From positions 1 through 13,067 of the forward strand of contig JACZST010000023.1 in the NCBI GenBank assembly GCA_022574065.1: a DNA stretch of 13,067 bases, read 5' to 3'. This DNA comes from Acidobacteriota bacterium. GTDB lineage: Bacteria > Actinomycetota > Acidimicrobiia > Spongiisociales > UBA5794. The position numbers were made by a program, and so were the translations under genes. A model generated the notes under the pieces. The model was given only the letters and a program-made list of their open reading frames with translations. It did no database searches and was not told the origin of the DNA. This document shows positions 7,682-13,067 of the stretch, piece after piece (within the stretch, counting starts at the first letter, position 1; every line of letters starts with the position of its first letter).

Positions 7682-10600
7682 GGTGTCTGCTCCCGGCAAA
7701 GGGGCAGGATCGACATCCACAGCCTTTCGGCGTATGCGACGAAGTCGCTCTTCAGCAACGCATCGATGTCGCTGAGATGCGGAAACACCATCGCGTTGGC
7801 TGGGTCCTCGCGCTCCGGCGAGAAGCGATCGTTGGCCCATTCGTGGTTGGCCTTCTGGAACGCCGCTCCCCGGTTCTGGTCCAGACCCCGCTGCCAGGCG
7901 TAGGCGGTTTTGGGAGGCAGCGGCACGGGGCCGGCGTGGCCTTGCACATATAGGCTCATGAGACCAGAGAGCAGCTCTGTTGCGGCGTGGCGGCGATCGG
8001 CAGGATCCTTTCCGATGGGGCCCACCGTGATGACCTTCAGCTTCTGGCCGCGTTCGGCGCGGCCCGCTAGCACCGCTTTCCACTCCTGCTCGGGTGCCAG
8101 CGCCGAGATGAACGCAAGGTCCGCGAACGCTGCGAGGCGTCGCTTGGCGCCGAGACGCGACGGGGTCACAACACCGATGTGTGCTGCTTCGGGATCGGCC
8201 ATCACCCGACCCTCGACCACCTGGGTGCCGACCTTCAACGTCCCCACAAAGGGGCGATTCCGCTGCGGCGTGATCCCGTGCTTCTGTGCGACTTCCCACA
8301 ACTCGCTGGCCTGGGCGATAGCGGAGTCGAGGTCGTCGGAGCCAAGGTCACCAGGCGGCAGCGCATCGCTGGCACGAATGTGGTTCGCAACGGCGTCGAT
8401 CGCTTCGCCATTGCTGAGGCCGACAAGCAGCTTCTCCTTGATTGCCCACAACTCGAGGCCGCCGATGTCGACCGGCAACGTGTCGTCGGAGGCCTCGGAG
8501 GCCCCGGGGATCGACAACTGGAGGTGGTTCTTGAGAAACCACTTGGCCGGGTGCTGCAGGAACGTGATGACGTCGGAGAGGAGGATCGGATCGGGAACGT
8601 CGAGGGGCTCCGTCACGCCGAGGCCCGGCTCCGCCGGGGCCGGGCCGTCCCGAACGGCCCGGGCGCCGTCGAGAGCCATAGGATCGAAGGACCATGGCCC
8701 GTCGCGGCGGAGCCGGCCCGTGATGAAGTTGTCACGGCTGAAGCCCTGTAGCGGGTGAACAGTGACCAGGGCCTTCAACCCATCGGAGCCGACCATGGCG
8801 CCCAGCACGTCTTCGAGCTCGGCGACCGGCACTGCCGGCGGATACGCGGCGTTCGTGAGCTCGTCGCGGCCCGAGTAGGTGACGATGAGGTGGTCGCCGG
8901 CGGCCATCAAGGCGTCGAGGAGGAGCTGGCGGTCCTCAGCGCTCCGTTCGGGGTCTCCGATCATCTCGTGATCGACTAACAGGTCATCACCATCGGCGCT
9001 TCCGAGGCGGGGGAAGCGCTCGTCGTCCATTCCCAGCAGGCAGACAACCCGGTAGGGCACCGAACGCATGGGCACCAGGGTGCAGACTGTGATGTCTCCG
9101 GTGCGGAAGTGCAGCGGGCTGGGTCGGTCCTGGACCCATTCGGCTATCAGCAGCCGGGCTTCGGCCCGGCTCAGCACCGGGTCGTCGATTGCACCGTCCG
9201 CCGGATCGAAGCTCTCGGCGAGAAGGCGCTCCAGTTGGGTCCATTGCCATTCGTCCTGCCATGCGGGCGCGGCGAGGAGACGCACCGCGGTGGCGATGGC
9301 GTCGCCCCATTCGCGGAGTGGCATCCGTGCAGCAAGCAGATCACGGGCGGCGACGATGCGGTCGACGACCTGGGCCAGCAGCCCGGCGCTGGCAGCGTCC
9401 TGGCCTTCGATGCCGTCGAGCGGGGCGATGGTGTCGACGACCCGCACCAGGCTGTCCGACAGGTACACCCCGGCCAGAGCCCGGTCGAGGCCACGGCGCC
9501 AGGTGTGGTCGTCAAGGGCTCCGGCGCCCCAGGCGGCACGATGGGCGGCGTCGAGGCCCCACTTCACGTTGAGGTCGTCGATGAGCTTCAGCAACGAAGC
9601 GGCGGTGTCCTCGGTGATGGCGAAGCGCTGCCGCACCACCGGGTCGACGATCAGCTCCTTCACGGTTCCGGCGCCGATGCGCCCGTCGGCCAGGTCGAGG
9701 ACGGTGGCGGCGAAGCGGACGAGCGGGTTCGTCGCTGCCGGTGCACGGTCGGCGATCCGCACCCGCAGGTCTGGCAGAGCGTCGTCGCTGCGGTCTTCAG
9801 GTGCTTCGGGGAAGGCGGCTTCGAGCAGCGGGGCAAAGGTGGCTAGATCGGGGGTCATGATGACGATGTCACGCGGCTCGATCGTCGAGTCGGCGGCGAG
9901 GACGTGGAGCACGGCATCACGCAGCACTTCGACCTGACGGCGGGCTCCGTGACAGACGTGGATCTGGATCGACCGGTCGTCGATGCCCTCATCGACAACC
10001 GCCGCTAGCTGCGGCTCTGTGTTCTCACGGATGTCGGCCTGGAGGTGCCCGAGCAGGCCGTCGTCTCCTTTTTCACGAGGCGCCGGTCCGGCGGCCCCAT
10101 GCGCAATCCGCTGCAGGATGACCTGGAGTTCACGACTGTCGCGCCCCCACGACACCAGCAGTGGGTGAACGGCCAGGGATTCTGTTGGGTCGTCACCTCG
10201 CCTCACTGCCGGCGGAACATCGATCTGCGAGATCTGTCTCCACAAGGCCGGCGACGGATGGAGGAGATAAAGATGCACGTCGCGTTGCTCCGCGACGGCT
10301 TCGAAGACCTGCAGGTCCATGGGATCGAGAGCGGTGAGCCCGTAAACAGCGAGGCGGGGCGGCAGGTCGAGGTCGACGGCTCCCGTGCGGATGGGATCGA
10401 GGCCTCCAGGCAACAGCTCGGGTAGCAAGGGGACATCGATGGTGTCACGAACAATGCGCCACAGCCGCGGCTGCCACGCAGCAGCTTCGGCGATGGGCGT
10501 CCCGTCGAGGCCGGCGTCGTCTCCCGCCGCCCATCGTCGGATCATCTCCGGCCGGCGGCGGGCATAGCTGGCGAAGAGGCGGGCGATTTTTCGTGCGGCG

Positions 10601-11007
10601 TTGAGGCGTTGACCCGTTTCCTGCGTGCCGTTCGACTCACCGATGTAGCGGTCGAGTAGCCACAGCCACTCCTGTCCACGGTGCACGTCGAGGGCATTGA
10701 GCAGGTGACTGACGACGGAGTGGCCTTCGCTGGCGTCGAGGCTCACCGCAAGTTGTGGCACCGCACTCAGCACGTCGTAGACGAGCCGTTTCGGGGAAGG
10801 GAAGGCGATGTTGGCGCACACTCCATCGCCGACGCCACGTTTCGCAAACTCCACCGAGACACGCTGCGTCAGCCAGCGCTCAATCCCGCGCGTCGGCACC
10901 GCCACGACCTCGGTCGCAAAGGGATCGGCCAAAGGCTCAGCGAGCAAGTCGACGAGGAGTTCGACAAGCTCATCCGGGTGGGAACGGGCATGGACAAACA
11001 GGCTCAT
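7678..11007 (-). CDS. recC: RecC, exodeoxyribonuclease V gamma subunit
   Basis: The product has 1,109 residues (E. coli RecC 1,122). RecC holds the RecBCD complex together, splits the duplex and, in E. coli, scans for Chi. It is built of degenerate helicase and nuclease folds, and accordingly no Walker A motif is present here. Recognisable blocks are VVAVPTRGIERWL (34-46), HVCHGARRQVEVLRD (350-364), PRDIVIMTPDLATFAPL (378-394), CTLVPMRSVPYRVVCLLGM (642-660) and HPLQGFS (751-757). The ATG start at 11007 has a GGAG very close upstream (two-base spacing), which is short but usable. It is the first gene of the cluster. A transposase fragment begins 160 bases upstream in the opposite direction. 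I could not identify a convincing promoter. Which sequence its Chi channel reads cannot be told from this window. Confidence 0.95.
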   Translation of the reverse strand: MSLFVHARSHPDELVELLVDLLAEPLADPFATEVVAVPTRGIERWLTQRVSVEFAKRGVGDGVCANIAFPSPKRLVYDVLSAVPQLAVSLDASEGHSVVSHLLNALDVHRGQEWLWLLDRYIGESNGTQETGQRLNAARKIARLFASYARRRPEMIRRWAAGDDAGLDGTPIAEAAAWQPRLWRIVRDTIDVPLLPELLPGGLDPIRTGAVDLDLPPRLAVYGLTALDPMDLQVFEAVAEQRDVHLYLLHPSPALWRQISQIDVPPAVRRGDDPTESLAVHPLLVSWGRDSRELQVILQRIAHGAAGPAPREKGDDGLLGHLQADIRENTEPQLAAVVDEGIDDRSIQIHVCHGARRQVEVLRDAVLHVLAADSTIEPRDIVIMTPDLATFAPLLEAAFPEAPEDRSDDALPDLRVRIADRAPAATNPLVRFAATVLDLADGRIGAGTVKELIVDPVVRQRFAITEDTAASLLKLIDDLNVKWGLDAAHRAAWGAGALDDHTWRRGLDRALAGVYLSDSLVRVVDTIAPLDGIEGQDAASAGLLAQVVDRIVAARDLLAARMPLREWGDAIATAVRLLAAPAWQDEWQWTQLERLLAESFDPADGAIDDPVLSRAEARLLIAEWVQDRPSPLHFRTGDITVCTLVPMRSVPYRVVCLLGMDDERFPRLGSADGDDLLVDHEMIGDPERSAEDRQLLLDALMAAGDHLIVTYSGRDELTNAAYPPAVPVAELEDVLGAMVGSDGLKALVTVHPLQGFSRDNFITGRLRRDGPWSFDPMALDGARAVRDGPAPAEPGLGVTEPLDVPDPILLSDVITFLQHPAKWFLKNHLQLSIPGASEASDDTLPVDIGGLELWAIKEKLLVGLSNGEAIDAVANHIRASDALPPGDLGSDDLDSAIAQASELWEVAQKHGITPQRNRPFVGTLKVGTQVVEGRVMADPEAAHIGVVTPSRLGAKRRLAAFADLAFISALAPEQEWKAVLAGRAERGQKLKVITVGPIGKDPADRRHAATELLSGLMSLYVQGHAGPVPLPPKTAYAWQRGLDQNRGAAFQKANHEWANDRFSPEREDPANAMVFPHLSDIDALLKSDFVAYAERLWMSILPLCREQTP

Positions 11008-11138
11008 CGCTCCGCTCGGCTGACCAAATACACCGTTGTAACTTTGTCCTCCACAACATCGAAGTTATCAACCTGCTGTGACAGATTGTCCGAGCAGCAT
11101 GGCGCTCACAAACGATGCCTCGGGTATCCCCTCAAAGT

Positions 11139-11152
11139 GTGGAGACTTCCAC
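11139..11152. repeat. Short perfect hairpin before the transposase start
   Basis: GTGGA and TCCAC form a five-base-pair stem around the loop GACT, ending four bases before the transposase ribosome binding site GAGGAG (11156-11161). It may be part of the insertion-sequence left end or a leader structure that limits transposase expression. The true IS terminus cannot be fixed because the right end is missing. Positions 11008-11138, between here and recC, hold no gene I can see. Confidence 0.35.
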
Positions 11153-11166
11153 TATGAGGAGATGTC

Positions 11167-11373
11167 ATGTCAGAGATACGAAGAAAGTATGACCCTGAGT
11201 TTCGTGAGGGGGCGGTGCGGATTGTCCGGGAGACCAGCAAACCAATAGCGGTGGTGGCTCGGGATTTGGGGATCAACCCTAGGACGCTGGGTAACTGGGT
11301 GAAGAAGGAACGCATCGAGCGGGGCGAACGCTCGCTTCGTGCGATCAAAATGATCGATCAGCGTTTTTCTTGA
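11167..11373 (+). pseudogene. Truncated IS3-like transposase OrfA (helix-turn-helix part)
   Basis: The ATG at 11167 has a strong GAGGAG five bases before it. The first 53 or so residues are a typical IS3-type OrfA N-terminus: a YDPEFREGAVRIVRET block at 8-23, followed by a helix-turn-helix ending in VVARDLGINPRTLGNWV (29-45). OrfA proteins of this kind normally continue with a leucine-zipper segment to about 90-100 residues and are followed by a DDE integrase OrfB. Here the family resemblance ends at about residue 53-55 (near 11,330). The last 14 or so residues are read from the antisense of a lysA gene, and no orfB is present. The product would lack the catalytic domain and be inactive for transposition. 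The upstream IS boundary is unknown. Confidence 0.8.
11312..11335. other. Breakpoint joining transposase fragment to lysA fragment
   Basis: On the plus strand, transposase-like residues (KKERIERGE) can be read to about 11,326. On the minus strand, LysA-like residues (RAFAPLD) can be read down to about 11,314. The two gene fragments therefore meet or slightly overlap here, with perhaps a dozen bases that fit both. Gene content, coding strand pattern and base composition change across this point. It is either a real recombination junction or an assembly join; the sequence alone cannot decide. Confidence 0.7.
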
Positions 11374-11469
11374 ATAGACGTAGAGCGGCGTTCCGAATTC
11401 TTGGGCCACGGTGCGCAAGTCGGCCGACTCACCATGAAGCACGCCGTCCTTAAATGCAAACTCGTCCAC
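11314..11469 (-). pseudogene. lysA: 5' fragment of lysA, diaminopimelate decarboxylase
   Basis: The first 52 or so residues match the beginning of LysA, the pyridoxal-phosphate enzyme that makes lysine from meso-diaminopimelate: FAFKDGVLHGES (4-15), a VAQEFGTPLYVYS block (21-33), then TLIDHFDRTKRAFAPLD. In complete proteins this stretch leads into the strand carrying the cofactor lysine, which is absent here because the sequence switches to transposase DNA. The start is GTG 11469 with AAGGAG about eight bases before it, a good initiation region, so the 5' end of the gene looks real and only the rest is missing. It is divergent from rnhA. Confidence is good on family from the motif pattern and moderate on the exact last residue. 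Confidence 0.72.
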
Positions 11470-11488
11470 TTGAATTTCTCCTTACCGG

Positions 11489-11517
11489 CTGGCAGCCGTT
11501 CCATCGCGAGCTATACT
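11489..11517 (+). promoter_or_regulatory. Candidate sigma-70-like promoter upstream of rnhA
   Basis: CTGGCA (4 of 6 to TTGACA) and TATACT (5 of 6 to TATAAT) are separated by 17 bases in the divergent lysA-rnhA spacer. This would leave a leader of about 115 bases before the rnhA start, which is long. The call is by consensus only. Confidence 0.3.
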
Positions 11518-11637
11518 ACACAATCTCGTGCGTACCGCACGCCTTGGCGGGGCGGCCGCTCGTCCGGTTTCGAATGCGGGCGGGAAGAAGACGCGGCGAG
11601 AAACGGTGCCGGGCCTGTGTTTGAAGGACTGTCTGTC

Positions 11638-12099
11638 TTGAACGATCAACCGGATGTTATTCTCTACACCGACGGCGCGTGCAGCGGCAATCCCGGACCG
11701 GGCGGCTGGGCAGCGGTCCTCAAACGCCCCCAGAGCGACAAGGTCGAACGCTTGACCGGGTATGATCCCGACACCACCAACAATCGCATGGAAATGATCG
11801 CGGTGATCGAAGGCTTGCGGTCGTTGAAGAATAACCGACGGTGGCGCGTCCATCTGGTAAGCGACAGCGAGTATGTCCTCAACGGCCTGACACAGTGGAT
11901 TACGAATTGGATCGCCAATGGCTGGCGACGCGGGAAGAAAGCAAACGCCCCGCCCGTCAAGAACGCCGAGATTTGGCAGGAACTGTACGCCCTGACACAG
12001 CAGTTTGAGATGACCTATGAGCACGTTCGGGGACATGCCGGTCACCCCGAAAACGAAGAGTGCGATCGCCTCGCCGTTCAGGCGATCCAAAAATCGTGA
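11638..12099 (+). CDS. rnhA: Ribonuclease HI
   Basis: The protein has 153 residues from the TTG at 11638 (E. coli RNase HI 155). It cuts the RNA strand of RNA-DNA hybrids, removing primers and R-loops. All catalytic positions are present: D12 in YTDGACSGNPGPGG, E52 in NRMEMIAVIEGL, D76 in VSDSEYV, H133 in RGHAGHPENEECD and D143 at the end of that block. The frame is open upstream to 11401, but the extra residues are not RNase H-like. TTG 11638 is preferred because AAGGA lies nine bases before it; an in-frame GTG at 11617 is the alternative and lacks a good binding site. A phosphatase gene follows 46 bases later on the same strand. The handle region (WITNWIANGWRRGKK, 87-101) is present, as in E. 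coli-type enzymes. Confidence 0.95.
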   Translation: MNDQPDVILYTDGACSGNPGPGGWAAVLKRPQSDKVERLTGYDPDTTNNRMEMIAVIEGLRSLKNNRRWRVHLVSDSEYVLNGLTQWITNWIANGWRRGKKANAPPVKNAEIWQELYALTQQFEMTYEHVRGHAGHPENEECDRLAVQAIQKS

Positions 12100-12145
12100 C
12101 GCCTCCCGCGTCCAATTCGTTCCACAGAAGGCGGAGTAGGCACAA

Positions 12146-13067
12146 TGACGAGACTTGTCCTGGTTCTTTGGTTCGCCGCGGCGCTGTCGCCGTGTCTGTG
12201 GGCAGTGGACGGCGAGAGCCCGGCACGCTGGTTTCGAGAGGGTCAAGCGGCGGTGCTCGCCGCGAAGCATACGAAACCCGTGACCGGCAAGGCCAAGAAC
12301 GTCATTCTCTTCATCGGTGACGGCATGGGCGTGTCCACGGTGACGGCCGCACGAATCCTTGACGGGCAACGTCGCGGGCACCCGGGTGAAGAAAACTTGC
12401 TGTTCTTTGAGACACTGCCGTTTTCCGCGTTGATCAAGACCTACAACACCAACCAGCAGACGGCGGATTCGGCCGGTGCGATGTCCGCGATCGTGACGGG
12501 AATCAAAACAAAGGCCGGCGTTCTTTCGGTCACTCAGAATGTCATTCCCGGCGACCATGAATCGACCAAGGGAAAGCAAGTCGCCACGATTTTCGAACTC
12601 GCGGAGCAGGCCGGCCTATCCACGGGCATCGTCTCGACGGCCCGCATCACGCACGCGACTGCCGCAGCCTGTTACGCACACACCCCGCAACGCGATTGGG
12701 AACACGATGGCGTTCTTACCGAGCAGGCCAGACTTGCCGGCTTTGCAGATATCGCGCGGCAGCTCATCGACTTTCCTTTCGGCGATGGGATTGATGTCGT
12801 ACTTGGCGGCGGTCGCCGCGCTTTTTTTCCGCAAACGTGGAAAGATCCGGAACACCCGACGGCCACGGGGCAGCGATGGGACGGACGCAATCTCACCCAA
12901 GCATGGCTTACGCGCCCCCGCGCCGAATACGTATGGAACAAGGCCCAGTTCGACAAGATCGATACCGCCGCCACGGATCGTCTCTTAGGATTGTTTGAGT
13001 GGAGCCACATGCAGTATGAACACGATCGGGCCGGCGATTCGGCGGGAGAACCTTCTCTTGCTGAAAT
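12146..13067 (+). CDS. phoA: Secreted alkaline phosphatase (PhoA type), 3' end outside window
   Basis: The frame is open from ATG 12146 to the window edge, giving 307 residues of a protein that is usually 450-550 long. The GGAG eight bases before the ATG supports the start. Residues 1-20 form a signal peptide (Arg3, a hydrophobic stretch, likely cleavage after CLWA), so the enzyme is exported. Active-site parts of the alkaline phosphatase superfamily are visible: metal-binding D59 in FIGDGMG, nucleophile S109 in ADSAGAMSA, and THATAAACYAH (169-179). The VVLGGGRRAFFP (218-229) and LLGLFEWSHMQYE (280-292) blocks are also typical of PhoA-like enzymes. It would release phosphate from phosphomonoesters using two zinc ions and one magnesium ion. 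The C-terminal zinc ligands lie beyond the window. No pho box was recognised in the 46-base gap after rnhA, so it may be read through from rnhA. Confidence 0.93.

Noticed and set aside
7682..8299. 206-codon upstream extension of the recB frame
   Set aside because: It overlaps the conserved end of recC, has low-complexity Arg-rich content, and the GTG at 7681 has a proper binding site and a stop-start overlap.
9068..9937. Long plus-strand open frame opposite recC
   Set aside because: It is Ser/Arg/Ala-rich antisense of recC with no recognisable motif, an effect of composition.
11170..11313. Minus-strand continuation of the lysA frame through the transposase region
   Set aside because: The frame happens to stay open, but the residues after the APLD stretch have no LysA character and are antisense to transposase.

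Overview
The window covers two unlike pieces of DNA that meet at about position 11,315-11,335. Positions 1 to about 11,330 are high-GC DNA with strong G/C third-position bias and many GTG starts. The protein sequences read like an actinobacterium, possibly of the Acidimicrobiia type. That placement is by eye only. Positions about 11,330 to 13,067 are less GC-rich and carry genes in a different style, perhaps from a planctomycete or another Gram-negative-type bacterium; this is a weaker guess.

Left piece. All well-supported genes except one small one lie on the minus strand. Reading in the direction of transcription (right to left) there is a complete recC-recB-recD cluster (11,007 to 2,562). 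Both gene junctions are 4-base start/stop overlaps (GTGA, then ATGA), so the three subunits of the RecBCD (exonuclease V) helicase-nuclease are very likely translated from one mRNA. Further along on the same strand is rmuC (1,814-759), a membrane-anchored nuclease-fold protein linked to limiting DNA rearrangements, and then a small HD-domain hydrolase of the RelA/SpoT type (702-139). Between recD and rmuC sits one small plus-strand ORF (2,083-2,340). It has a Cys...PCKRC ending that resembles the zinc-binding domain of Ada. The main theme is double-strand break processing and genome maintenance, with a possible alarmone hydrolase beside it.

Junction. A transposase OrfA gene (IS3-like, start 11,167) lies head to head with recC. 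Its recognisable part stops at about 11,330, where the sequence runs directly into the 5' end of a minus-strand lysA (diaminopimelate decarboxylase), which is cut off after about 52 residues. Neither gene continues. This is either a real rearrangement breakpoint or, at least as likely, an assembly chimera.

Right piece. The truncated lysA start diverges from rnhA (RNase HI, 11,638-12,099, probable TTG start). A secreted alkaline phosphatase gene follows 46 bases later and runs off the window end with all visible active-site motifs intact.

I found no tRNA, rRNA, CRISPR array, riboswitch or prophage. I also found no convincing new system. The points most worth checking are the breakpoint and the small Ada-like zinc protein.
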